64,000 bases of DNA from UBA10649 sp963749905 (GTDB lineage Bacteria; Actinomycetota; Actinomycetes; S36-B12): assembly GCA_963749905.1 (NCBI GenBank), contig CAVVOF010000004.1:930001-994000 (forward strand), in the 5' to 3' direction. Every line of letters begins with the position of its first letter. The stretch's first letter is position 1. The position numbers were made by a program, and so were the translations under genes. The notes beneath the pieces are model-generated. The model worked only from the letters and a program-made list of their open reading frames with translations. It ran no database searches and was not told where the DNA came from. Below, piece by piece: positions 36,772-44,961 of the stretch.

Positions 36772-38379
36772 ATGACCCTCGTCGACCGGTCCGAGTCCGC
36801 CGTCTCCCGCCGCTGGTGGGTGCTCGCCGTCCTCTGCCTCAGCCTGCTGATCGTCGTGATCGACAACACCATCGTGAATGTCGCCCTGCCGACGCTGAGT
36901 ACGGAACTCAACGCGTCGACCACGGAGCTGCAGTGGATCGTGGACGCCTACACGCTGGTGTTCGCGGCCCTGCTGCTGGCGATGGGTCACGTGGGCGACC
37001 GCTTCGGCCGCAAGCTCGCACTCCAGCTGGGGCTGATCGTCTTCGCCGGGACCTCGCTGCTGGCCGCGTTCTCGACGACGAGCGGCCAGCTCATCGGTGC
37101 GCGGGCCCTGATGGGCATCGGTGCCGCCCTCGTGTTCCCCGCGACCCTCGCGATCCTCGTCAACGTGTTCACCGACAAGCGCGAACGCGCCGCCGCCATC
37201 GGCATCTGGTCCGCGTGCACCGGTCTCGCAGTGGCACTGGGCCCAGTCACCGGCGGCTTCCTGCTGGAGCACTTCTCCTGGGGTGCGATCTTCCTCGTGA
37301 ACCTCCCCGTTGTCGCAGTCGCCGTGCTCGCCGGCTGGCTCCTCGTCCCGAGCACGCGGGACGCCGCGGCCGGCCGACTCGACCGCGTCGGGCTGGTGCT
37401 GTCCGCCGCGTCGGTCGGCCTGCTGGTGTGGGCGATCATCGAGGCACCGCACCGAGGCTGGACCTCCTCTGAGGTGCTCAGCGCGGCCGCCGCAGCCGTG
37501 GTCCTGATCCTTGGGTTCGTGTGGTGGGAGGGCCGGCAGCGACACCCGCTTCTCGATATCCGGCTGTTCCGCAACATGCGCTTCACCGCCGCCAGCGCGT
37601 CCATCGCGGCCGCCTTCTTCGCCCTCTTCGGCTTCATCTTCCTGATCACCCAGTATCTGCAGCTGGTGCAGGGCTACTCACCCCTCGAGGCCGGACTGCG
37701 GACCCTGCCCTTCGCCATCGCCACCGGTGTCACCTCGCCGCTCGCCATCGTCGCCATGCACCGGTGGGGATCGAAGCTCGTGGTGGGCGTCGGCCTCGCC
37801 GTGATGTCAGCCGGGTTCGTGATGGCCTCGCGCATCGAGGTCGACACGCCGTACTTGGGGCTCACCGTCGTGAGCATGGTCACCATGGCCATCGGGCTCG
37901 GACTGGCGACCGGTCCCGCGACCGAGTCGATCATGGGTGCCCTCCCCGAGGACAAGGCCGGCGTGGGATCGGCCGTCAACGACACCACCCGAGAGCTCGG
38001 CGGCACCCTCGGCGTCGCGGTCGTCGGCTCCGTCTTCGCGAGTGCCTACGGCGCGGCGCTCGTCAACGAGCTGGGCTCGACGGGGCTGCCTGCTCCCGTG
38101 CTCGATGCCGCCCGGGAATCCATGGCGGCCGCGATGATCACCGCCGGTTCCCTGCCCGGCGACCTGGGGGCCGAGGTGCTGGCCGCTGCTCAGTCGGCCT
38201 TCATCGACGGTCTCAGCGCCGGCTCAGTGGTGGCAGCAGTCGTCGCCGCCCTCGGATCGATCGCGGCCTTCGCCTTCCTCCCGGCTCAGTCCCGGATGCG
38301 GCAGGACCCGGTGTCGACCGAGCCTCGGCCCGGCGTGGACGACAGCGCCTCGCGCAGCTCCTCGGCGGTGAGGGCATAG
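36772..38379 (+). CDS. MFS transporter, DHA2 (EmrB/QacA) family
   Basis: This 535-residue, 14-TM exporter has TM1 motif 'LLIVVIDNTIVNVALPTLST', loop motif 'GHVGDRFGRKLALQ' and motif C-like 'ALGPVTGGFLLEHFSWGAIF'. TTAGGAG precedes ATG 36772. It is divergent from the TetR gene, which makes inducible multidrug efflux the likely role. Its last 94 bp overlap the convergent marP gene and encode a Ser/Arg-rich tail of little constraint. It is not closely similar to the exporter at 3265-4743 beyond family motifs. Confidence 0.92.
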   Translation: MTLVDRSESAVSRRWWVLAVLCLSLLIVVIDNTIVNVALPTLSTELNASTTELQWIVDAYTLVFAALLLAMGHVGDRFGRKLALQLGLIVFAGTSLLAAFSTTSGQLIGARALMGIGAALVFPATLAILVNVFTDKRERAAAIGIWSACTGLAVALGPVTGGFLLEHFSWGAIFLVNLPVVAVAVLAGWLLVPSTRDAAAGRLDRVGLVLSAASVGLLVWAIIEAPHRGWTSSEVLSAAAAAVVLILGFVWWEGRQRHPLLDIRLFRNMRFTAASASIAAAFFALFGFIFLITQYLQLVQGYSPLEAGLRTLPFAIATGVTSPLAIVAMHRWGSKLVVGVGLAVMSAGFVMASRIEVDTPYLGLTVVSMVTMAIGLGLATGPATESIMGALPEDKAGVGSAVNDTTRELGGTLGVAVVGSVFASAYGAALVNELGSTGLPAPVLDAARESMAAAMITAGSLPGDLGAEVLAAAQSAFIDGLSAGSVVAAVVAALGSIAAFAFLPAQSRMRQDPVSTEPRPGVDDSASRSSSAVRA

Positions 38380-39476
38380 CCGGTCTCCTGGGCCTGCTCG
38401 TCTGCGCCGAAGACCATCCCGATGACCTGGCCGTCCGGGCGCAGGAGGGGGCCGCCGGAGTTGCCGGGGAGCACGATGCCGCGCAGCGCGTACACCTGGC
38501 GCTCGACTCCGGCCTCGCCGTAGATGTCGTCCCCAAGGGCGGTGACCTGCGTGCGGATGCGAGCGGGCTCGGCCCGGTAGGGACCGGATTCCGGGAAGCC
38601 CGCCACGACGGCGGCGTCGCCCGAGCGCGCCTCTGCCTCGGCGAGCTGCAATGGGTCAGAACCGAGACCCGGCACCCGCAGGACGGCGATGTCGACCTCG
38701 GGGTCGAAGTACACGACGGTCGCTGGCAGTCCGGGCTCCGACTGGCGCACCCGAACCATCGGCTCATCGACGCCCGCGACGACGTGCGCGTTGGTCAGGA
38801 CCCGCTCGGGACCGACCACGAATCCGCTGCCGCTGACCGTCGCTCGGCACTCCGGTGTCGAGCCGATGATCTGGACGATGGAGTCCCGCGCAGCGTCCAC
38901 CTCGCGCGAGATGGACGCGGCCGTCGGCTCCTCGACGTCGGGCCCGGTGATCTGCCCCAGCCCAGAGAAGATGCGGGGCACCTGGGTGGTCCCGACAAGG
39001 TCGCGCAGGTCGCCGAAAGCGTTGCGCGCAGGCGTCGGCACGATCGAGTCGAGCGCCACCAGCACCCGCGAGGTGGTCACCTGGTCTGAGACGGTCGTCA
39101 CCGGGAGGTAGGCGAGGGCACTGGCCACGATCCACGTCACCACCGCGAGCGCCATGACGTTGAGCGCCGCCCCGGCGACGTTGTCCACCATCCGCACCGG
39201 TCGCCAGGTGATCGCGCCCCGCAGTCGGTCACCGAGAATCGAGGCCGCGAACTGGCCGAGCAGGGCGAAGAGGAGCACGCCGACCCCCAGCGCCAGCACC
39301 CGCACCCAGTCGGTGTCGACCGCCCGCTCCAGCAGGCCCGGGAGCAGGAAGGCCGCCAGCAGCCCGCCGCCGAGGAAGCCGACGAAGGACAGCAGGCCGG
39401 CCACGAAGCCACGGTGCCAACCGGCGATGGCGAACACGATCACGCCGCCGATCAGGATCCAGTCGACGAGGTTCAC
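38286..39476 (-). CDS. marP: Membrane-anchored periplasmic serine protease MarP
   Basis: This 396-residue protein has four N-terminal membrane spans of the CvpA/colicin V type ('LVDWILIGGVIVFAIAGWHR' onward), then a trypsin-like protease domain. The triad is His in 'LTNAHVVAG', Asp in 'DPEVDIAVLRV' and Ser in 'LPGNSGGPLL'. Size and layout match mycobacterial MarP (acid-resistance protease). The GTG 39476 start overlaps the NUDIX stop as GTGA; a longer in-frame start upstream is rejected. It is third in nth-NUDIX-marP. Cys residues in the protease domain could form redox-sensitive disulfides. Confidence 0.94.
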   Translation of the reverse strand: MNLVDWILIGGVIVFAIAGWHRGFVAGLLSFVGFLGGGLLAAFLLPGLLERAVDTDWVRVLALGVGVLLFALLGQFAASILGDRLRGAITWRPVRMVDNVAGAALNVMALAVVTWIVASALAYLPVTTVSDQVTTSRVLVALDSIVPTPARNAFGDLRDLVGTTQVPRIFSGLGQITGPDVEEPTAASISREVDAARDSIVQIIGSTPECRATVSGSGFVVGPERVLTNAHVVAGVDEPMVRVRQSEPGLPATVVYFDPEVDIAVLRVPGLGSDPLQLAEAEARSGDAAVVAGFPESGPYRAEPARIRTQVTALGDDIYGEAGVERQVYALRGIVLPGNSGGPLLRPDGQVIGMVFGADEQAQETGYALTAEELREALSSTPGRGSVDTGSCRIRD

Positions 39477-40153
39477 GAGCCGATCTCCTCGACGAGGTCG
39501 CCGTCGAAAGGGACGACCTTGTCGTGGTCCCACGGCTCAGACCAGCCCGCACCGTCGAGGATCCCTGAGATCAGCCCCGCCGTGAAGCCCCACACCAGCA
39601 GGCCGTCCACCGTGAAGCCCGGACCGATGAACCCGGACGGATGGTGCACGCGGCACCGATTGGCGGGGTCCACGAGGTCGGCCACCGGGACCCGATGCAC
39701 GCTGGACACCTCGGCCGGGTCCATCGGGGACACCGGGCTGGGTTCGGCCCACCAGCCGAGGACGGGAGTGACGACGTAGTTGGTCACCGGCACCCAGAGG
39801 TCCGGCAGCCGCCCGAAGACCTCCACGCCCGCAGGGTCCAGTCCGGTCTCCTCCTGGGCCTCGCGCAACGCGGCGGCAGTGGCGTCGACGTCGTCCTCGT
39901 CGACCGCGCCACCCGGGAAGGCCGGCTGTCCAGCGTGCGATCGCATGGTGCTGGCCCGCTGGATCAGCAGCAGGTCCCGCTCGGGGCCGAACAGGATCAG
40001 GACCGCCGAATGCCGGCCCTCACCGTGCGGCGGGACGAATCGAGTCAGCTCATCGGCGGTGGAGAGCTCGGCGGTGTTCGCGACCGGGGCCAGCCACGTG
40101 GGCAGGCGCAGCCTCGCCTGCGGGTCGACCCAACCCTGTCGGGACCAGTCCAT
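39473..40153 (-). CDS. NUDIX hydrolase (CoA diphosphatase type)
   Basis: This 226-residue protein has the extended CoA-pyrophosphatase motif 'LLIQRASTMRSHAGQPAFPG' upstream of the Nudix box 'GGAVDEDDVDATAAALREAQ', which continues EETGL. This combination is typical of CoA/acyl-CoA diphosphatases (NudL-like). ATG 40153 lies 2 bp after the nth stop, and its own stop overlaps the marP start, so the three genes are coupled. A longer frame upstream reads through nth and is spurious. Confidence 0.92.
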   Translation of the reverse strand: MDWSRQGWVDPQARLRLPTWLAPVANTAELSTADELTRFVPPHGEGRHSAVLILFGPERDLLLIQRASTMRSHAGQPAFPGGAVDEDDVDATAAALREAQEETGLDPAGVEVFGRLPDLWVPVTNYVVTPVLGWWAEPSPVSPMDPAEVSSVHRVPVADLVDPANRCRVHHPSGFIGPGFTVDGLLVWGFTAGLISGILDGAGWSEPWDHDKVVPFDGDLVEEIGS

Positions 40154-40155
40154 GG

Positions 40156-40878
40156 TCAGCCTCGTCCCGAGTCGCGGACCAGCCGCGCGGCCTCGACCGG
40201 GTCCGTCGGCCCCTCGCCGAAGGCAGGACACCACCGGGCGATGGGGCAGGCGCCGCACGCTGGCCGGCGGGCGTGACAGCGCCGTCGGCCGTGCCAGATG
40301 ACGCGGTGGGACATCAGCGTCCAGTCCTTGCGCGGGAACAGCGCCATCAGGTCCTGCTCGACCTTGTCCGGATCGGACTCGGCGGTCCAGCCGAACCGGC
40401 GGGCGAGGCGGCCCAGATGGGTGTCCACGGTGATGCCGGGAACGCCGAAGGCGTCGCCCAGCACGACGTTGGCGGTCTTGCGGCCGACCCCCGGAAGCGT
40501 CACCAGGTCCGCCAGCCGACCGGGAACCTCGCCGCCGAAGCGGTCGCAGAGCACCTGGCCGAGCGACTGGAGCGTCTTGGCCTTCTGCCGGTAGAAGCCG
40601 GTCGGGGTGATGGCCGCCTCGAGCTCCATTCGGTCGGCGGCGGCGTACGCTGCCGCGTCCGGGTAGGCCGCGAACAGGGCCGGCGTCACCGAGTTGACCC
40701 GCTGGTCCGTGCACTGGGCGCTGAGGATGGTCGCGACCAGCAGCTCCAGCGGCGTGCGGAAGTCGAGCTCGCAATGGGCGTCCGGATACGTCTCGCCCAG
40801 CACCTTGACCATGCGACGTGCCCGGCGCTTGAGGGCTACCGGGCCCTCTGCCGCATTTGCCGCCCGTCCACTGGTCAT
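40156..40878 (-). CDS. nth: Endonuclease III (DNA glycosylase/AP lyase)
   Basis: This 240-residue base-excision repair enzyme has the helix-hairpin-helix with catalytic Lys in 'LPGVGRKTANVVLG', catalytic Asp in 'GITVDTHLGRLARR', and a [4Fe-4S] site 'CHARRPACGACPIARWC' with C-x6-C-x2-C-x5-C spacing. ATG 40878 is preferred; a start at 40926 would extend into the crp promoter. Divergent from crp, as in mycobacteria. Confidence 0.96.
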   Translation of the reverse strand: MTSGRAANAAEGPVALKRRARRMVKVLGETYPDAHCELDFRTPLELLVATILSAQCTDQRVNSVTPALFAAYPDAAAYAAADRMELEAAITPTGFYRQKAKTLQSLGQVLCDRFGGEVPGRLADLVTLPGVGRKTANVVLGDAFGVPGITVDTHLGRLARRFGWTAESDPDKVEQDLMALFPRKDWTLMSHRVIWHGRRRCHARRPACGACPIARWCPAFGEGPTDPVEAARLVRDSGRG

Positions 40879-40985
40879 GCCGCTAGCGTAGGTTGCACCA
40901 GAGCAGGACCGCGGTGTCGCCGCCACGTGGCGGTGGGCAGAATACGTCTATACGACTTCCGGTCTGGCCGCGAGGAGGACAGTCA

Positions 40986-41660
40986 GTGGACGACGCGTTC
41001 ATGCAGTCACCCCTGTTCGCCGCCTTGGACGCCGAGGGCGCCGCGGCCCTGCGGGCCACCCTGGTGGCACGGGACGTCGCCAAGGGCGAGGTGATCTTCC
41101 AGGAGGGTCGCCCCGGCGACCACATGTACGTCATCGTCGAGGGCAAGGTGAAGCTCGGCCAGACGTCGAGCGACGGCCGGGAGTCCCTGCTCGGCGTGCT
41201 CGGGCCGGGCGAGATGTTCGGCGAGTTGAGCCTGTTCGATCCAGGGATGCGCACGTCGACGGCGACTTCCCTCACCGATTCCGTCGTCCTGGCGCTCGGC
41301 CATGACCAGTTGACGCCGTGGCTGGCCGGTCGACCGGAGGTGGCGGCGGCGCTGCTGCAGGCACTCGCCCGGCGGATCCGGCGCACCAACGAGGCGATGG
41401 CCGACCTGGTCTTCTCCGACGTGCCCGGCCGCGTCGCGAAGGCGCTGATGGACCTCGGGGAGAAGTTCGGCGCCGTCACGCCCGAGGGGCTGATGGTCAC
41501 TCACGACATGACCCAGGAGGAGCTGGCGCAGCTGGTCGGCGCCTCCCGCGAGACGGTGAACAAGGCGCTGGCCGACTTCACGCAGCGGGGGTGGATCCGG
41601 CTGGAGTCCCGTCAGGTGCTGATCCTCGACGTGGAACGGCTGGGCCGCCGCGCCCGCTAG
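40986..41660 (+). CDS. crp: Crp/Fnr family regulator (Crp)
   Basis: From GTG 40986 (GAGGAGGAC upstream) the protein has 224 residues, the length of mycobacterial Crp. The cyclic-nucleotide domain shows 'GEVIFQEGRPGDHMYVIVEG' and 'LGPGEMFGELSLFDPGMRTS', where the binding cassette GELSL..GMRTST replaces the E. coli GE.AL..RSA. The C-terminal winged helix is 'TQEELAQLVGASRETVNKAL'. Probably cAMP-responsive. A perfect CCGCCAC-GTGGCGG palindrome sits in the divergent nth/crp gap. Confidence 0.94.
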   Translation: MDDAFMQSPLFAALDAEGAAALRATLVARDVAKGEVIFQEGRPGDHMYVIVEGKVKLGQTSSDGRESLLGVLGPGEMFGELSLFDPGMRTSTATSLTDSVVLALGHDQLTPWLAGRPEVAAALLQALARRIRRTNEAMADLVFSDVPGRVAKALMDLGEKFGAVTPEGLMVTHDMTQEELAQLVGASRETVNKALADFTQRGWIRLESRQVLILDVERLGRRAR

Positions 41661-41671
41661 CCCCACGACCT

Positions 41672-41735
41672 CGTTGAGTGCGGGGTTGTTGCGGTCTCGC
41701 GCCCCCGTTGGGGCGCAACAACCCCGCACTCAACG
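41672..41735. repeat. 22-bp perfect hairpin at convergent gene ends
   Basis: Arms 41672-41693 (CGTTGAGTGCGGGGTTGTTG...) and 41714-41735 are perfectly complementary. The 20-nt loop can form its own GCGCCCC/GGGGCGC stem with part of the right arm. It lies between crp and the MBL gene and includes the MBL stop codon. No U-tract is present. Confidence 0.85.
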
Positions 41736-42554
41736 GAGTTCGCTCAGGTAGGCGAGCTGGGCGCGGACGGTGAGCTCCGCAGCCGGCCACACCTCCCGCG
41801 GCACGTCGGCGTAGACGACAGCGACCACGTCGCCGGGCTCCGTGACCCCTGACCGCACCACGTCCGCAACCTCGGCCAGTCGCGCCCGACGATGCTCGAG
41901 GTAGCCGTCGAGGACCGCGAGCGGATCGTCGAGCACCGGGCCGTGGCCCGGCAGCAGCCGCCGCATCCCGGTGGCCTCCGCCAGCGCCCGCAGCCGGGTC
42001 AGGCTGTGCAGATAGTCCGCCAGCCGCCCGTCCGGCCACGCCACCAGGGACGTGCCCCGGCCGAGGACCGTGTCGCCGGTCAGCAGGGAGCCGTCATGCG
42101 GGAGGTGGAAGGACAGGCTGTCCGCGCTGTGCCCGGGCGTGCCTACCACTCGCACCTCGACGTCGCCGAGGGGCAGCACGTCACCGTCCGTGAGTCCGTC
42201 GGCGCCCAGCCGGTGCGCCGGGTCCAGGGCCCGCACCCCGACTCGGTGGGCGGCGGCGAACTCGCGGGCGCCCTCCGAGTGGTCGACGTGCCCATGCGTG
42301 AGCAGCACCCCCTCGATGCGCAGGTCACGCGATTCCACCAGGGCATCGATCGACGTCACATGCCGCTCGTCCAGCGGACCGGGGTCGACCACCAGCGCCG
42401 CACGACTCCCGGGTGCGCTGATCAGCCAGGTGTTCGTGCCGTCGAGAGTCCAAGGCGACGGGTTCGGTGCCAGCACGCACGCGGCGGACGGGGTGACCGC
42501 TCCACCTGACCACCCGGCGCTCGAGCCCTGGAGCGGGAGCACGTGCCCGCTCAC
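41730..42554 (-). CDS. MBL-fold metallo-hydrolase
   Basis: This 274-residue protein has the metal-binding motif 'LLTHGHVDHSEGA' (HxHxDH) with further ligands in 'VVGTPGHSADSLSF', 'LLTGDTVLG' and 'LPGHGPVL'. A C-terminal LACTB2-like helical tail ends the protein. It resembles the glyoxalase II/LACTB2 group and corresponds in position to the mycobacterial gene next to crp. The GTG start at 42554 overlaps the upstream NUDIX stop as GTGA. It is last in DUF4177-ridA-NUDIX-MBL. The substrate (thioester, RNA or metabolite) cannot be told. Confidence 0.9.
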   Translation of the reverse strand: MSGHVLPLQGSSAGWSGGAVTPSAACVLAPNPSPWTLDGTNTWLISAPGSRAALVVDPGPLDERHVTSIDALVESRDLRIEGVLLTHGHVDHSEGAREFAAAHRVGVRALDPAHRLGADGLTDGDVLPLGDVEVRVVGTPGHSADSLSFHLPHDGSLLTGDTVLGRGTSLVAWPDGRLADYLHSLTRLRALAEATGMRRLLPGHGPVLDDPLAVLDGYLEHRRARLAEVADVVRSGVTEPGDVVAVVYADVPREVWPAAELTVRAQLAYLSELR

Positions 42555-43294
42555 TCGTCCTCCATCGGCAGGCCATCGGTCTCCCGCGTGTGCGGACCGA
42601 CGATCCCGTCGCGCAGCACAGCGCCCGTCCGGTCGTGGACGAGCACCCATCGCGTCGAGCCGTCCTCCGCCGTCAGCCGTCGCGGCAGCAGGGGTACGAC
42701 GGGTTGCTGACCAGCGTCCGTCAGCACGTCGGTCCCCGCATGGAATCGGGCCAACCGGCGCAGCACTGACTCCGTCGGAGGAAGCATCGCCATCTCGCCG
42801 GACTCGAACGCGGCGAGGGCGTCGATCGGCCGGATCCAGTCGGCGACGTCGGCTTCCGTCGTGGTCAACCGGGCCAGCCCGTCCGGCAGCACCACGGCGA
42901 AGAAGCGCACGTCGTAGCGGTGCGACTCGACCTCCGGGGTGACCCAATGATCGATGATCGGCATCACGGTCGGGTCGACCAGCAGCCACCCGTCATCGTC
43001 TCGCTGCGCCAGGTCAATGCCCGCCTCTTCCGCGGTCTCGCGGATGGCACACGAGTAGAGCGCCGCGATGCCCGCCGCGTCGGTGCTGCCCCGCTCGGCC
43101 AGGCGCGCAACGTCGCCGGACACGAACCGCACCCGTTCCGCGAAATCGACGTCGTCCACGCGCCCGCCGGGGAAGACGTGCATGCGGGGCGCGAACGCCA
43201 TGGTCGACGCCCGGCGCATGACGAAGGTCTCGATGCCGGCGTCCGTGTCCCGCAGGAGCACCACGGTGGACGCAGCGCGGACGTCGACGGACAT
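42551..43294 (-). CDS. NUDIX hydrolase
   Basis: This 247-residue protein has an extended Nudix signature: 'MHVFPGGRVDDVDF' then 'IRETAEEAGIDL' after an insertion of ~30 residues, a layout seen in the NUDT19-like CoA/nucleotide diphosphatases. ATG 43294 directly abuts the ridA stop; its own stop overlaps the MBL start as GTGA. The tight packing suggests a shared housekeeping role in metabolite clean-up with RidA. Confidence 0.9.
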   Translation of the reverse strand: MSVDVRAASTVVLLRDTDAGIETFVMRRASTMAFAPRMHVFPGGRVDDVDFAERVRFVSGDVARLAERGSTDAAGIAALYSCAIRETAEEAGIDLAQRDDDGWLLVDPTVMPIIDHWVTPEVESHRYDVRFFAVVLPDGLARLTTTEADVADWIRPIDALAAFESGEMAMLPPTESVLRRLARFHAGTDVLTDAGQQPVVPLLPRRLTAEDGSTRWVLVHDRTGAVLRDGIVGPHTRETDGLPMEDE

Positions 43295-43756
43295 CTACTC
43301 CGCGAGTTCCACGATCATCTCGACCTCGACGGGCGCGTCCAGCGGCAGTGACGCGACGCCGACAGCTGATCGCGCATGCGCGCCGAAGTCGCCGAAGGCG
43401 GCAAGCAGCAGGTTGCTGGCGCCGTTGGCGACGGCCGGCTGCTCGATGAAGTCCGGAGCGCTGGCGACGAAGCAGGTCACCTTGACGACGCGTACGACCT
43501 CCTCGAGCAGCGAGACCGACTTCACGGCCGCGATCGCGTTCAGCGCGCAGATGGCGGCGAGCTCGGCAGCCTCCTCAGTCGTGACGTCTCGCCCGACCTT
43601 GCCCATCCGCGGCAGCTTGCCGTCGACGAACGGCAGCTGGCCGGACGTGTACACGTAGCGACCGGACACGACTGCGGGCACGTACGCGGCCACCGGGGGC
43701 ACCACCTCGTGCACGGTCAGCCCCATGGCGGCGAGCCGCTCTTCTACGGTGGACAT
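43295..43756 (-). CDS. ridA: RidA family protein (enamine/imine deaminase)
   Basis: This 153-residue protein belongs to the RidA/YjgF family in its longer, YjgH/Rid-like form: 'YVYTSGQLPFVDGKLPRMGK' near the N-terminus and the substrate-binding Arg in 'FGAHARSAVGVASLPLDAPV', followed by 'VEVEMIVEL'. Such proteins hydrolyse reactive 2-aminoacrylate-type enamines. ATG 43756 overlaps the DUF4177 stop by one base (TGATG). Confidence 0.93.
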   Translation of the reverse strand: MSTVEERLAAMGLTVHEVVPPVAAYVPAVVSGRYVYTSGQLPFVDGKLPRMGKVGRDVTTEEAAELAAICALNAIAAVKSVSLLEEVVRVVKVTCFVASAPDFIEQPAVANGASNLLLAAFGDFGAHARSAVGVASLPLDAPVEVEMIVELAE

Positions 43757-43917
43757 CAGTTGGCCTCCTTCGGACGCTTGAGGTAGGCCACCATGTTCTC
43801 CGGGTTCGGGCCCGGCACCACCTGGACCAGCTCCCACCCGTCCTGGCCCCAGGTGTCGAGGATCTGCTTGGTGGCATGGACGAGAAGCGGCACGGTGGCG
43901 TACTCCCAAGTGGTCAT
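43756..43917 (-). CDS. DUF4177 family small protein
   Basis: This 53-residue protein matches the DUF4177 pattern: 'WEYATVPLLVHATKQILDTW' then 'GWELVQVVPG', ending 'MVAYLKRP'. It is too short for many gene callers but is conserved next to ridA in actinobacteria. Divergent from the first ArsA-like ATPase gene, with 54 bp between starts. Function unknown. Confidence 0.85.
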   Translation of the reverse strand: MTTWEYATVPLLVHATKQILDTWGQDGWELVQVVPGPNPENMVAYLKRPKEAN

Positions 43918-43971
43918 GCAACGACAGTAGTCCGTCCTTCGTCGACCCGGCGTCCCGAATAGGCTGAACGG

Positions 43972-44961
43972 GTGACTGAGCGGCTGTGGCCCGACGTGGC
44001 CCTGCATGTCGTCTCCGGAAAGGGCGGCACGGGCAAGACCACGGTGGCCGCGGCCATGGCCCTCGCGCTGGCCCGAGGCGGCAAGCGGACGCTGCTCGTG
44101 GAGGTCGAGGGCCGCCAGGGCATCGCGCAGCTCTTCGACACGCCCCCGCTGCCATATGAGGAGCGCAAGGTGGCGGTGGCGCCCGACGGAGGCGACGTCT
44201 TCGCCCTCGCGATCGACACCCAAGAGGCGCTCCTGGACTACCTCGAGACGTTCTACAACCTCAAGCGCGCGGGGAGCGCCCTGCGCAGGATGGGCGCCGT
44301 CGACTTCGCGACCACCATCGCACCGGGTCTTCGCGACGTCCTGCTCACGGGCAAGGCCGTCGAGGTCGTGCGTCGCAAGGCCAAAGGGGCGAAGGACGCC
44401 TACGACGCCGTCGTGCTCGACGCCCCACCCACCGGCCGGATCTCCAAGTTCCTCAACGTGAACTCCGAGATCTCCGGACTGGCGAAGGTGGGCCCGATCC
44501 GCAATCACGCCGACCTCGTCATGGGGGTGATCGCCTCCCCGCAGACGGCAGTGCACCTGGTGACCCTGCTGGAGGAGATGCCGGTCCAGGAGACCATCGA
44601 CGGCGTGGCCGAGCTGCACTCCGCGGGACTGCCGGTGGGCGGCGTCGTCATCAACATGACACGGACGCCCGTCCTCCCCGAGCCAGAGCTTGTCCGAGCC
44701 GCGGCCGGCGGACTGCCGGCCGATGCCATCCGCAGGTCGCTGGACCGCTGCGGCCTCGGACAGCACGCCGACGACATCGTGCCGGCGCTCATCGGCGAGG
44801 CGGCCGACCACGCGCAGCGGGTAGCCCTCGAGACCCGCGAGCGGTCGCGCATCGAGGAACTCGACCTGCCGACCTTCACCCTGCCGATGCTGGCCGGGGG
44901 GATCGACCTCGGCGGGCTCTACGAGCTGTCCGACGTGCTCTGGCAGGGGGGCCTCCGATGA
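43972..44961 (+). CDS. ArsA/Get3-like anion-transporter-type ATPase (first of pair)
   Basis: This 329-residue P-loop ATPase has the SIMIBI deviant Walker A 'VVSGKGGTGKTTVAAAMA', switch region 'LLVEVEGRQGIAQLF' and 'VVLDAPPTGRISKFL' (the DAPPTG of ArsA-like proteins). GTG 43972 starts it, and its stop overlaps the next ATPase start as ATGA. The pair occupies the position of mycobacterial Rv3679-Rv3680, Get3-like ATPases that work together. No arsenic genes are near. Confidence 0.92.
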   Translation: MTERLWPDVALHVVSGKGGTGKTTVAAAMALALARGGKRTLLVEVEGRQGIAQLFDTPPLPYEERKVAVAPDGGDVFALAIDTQEALLDYLETFYNLKRAGSALRRMGAVDFATTIAPGLRDVLLTGKAVEVVRRKAKGAKDAYDAVVLDAPPTGRISKFLNVNSEISGLAKVGPIRNHADLVMGVIASPQTAVHLVTLLEEMPVQETIDGVAELHSAGLPVGGVVINMTRTPVLPEPELVRAAAGGLPADAIRRSLDRCGLGQHADDIVPALIGEAADHAQRVALETRERSRIEELDLPTFTLPMLAGGIDLGGLYELSDVLWQGGLR

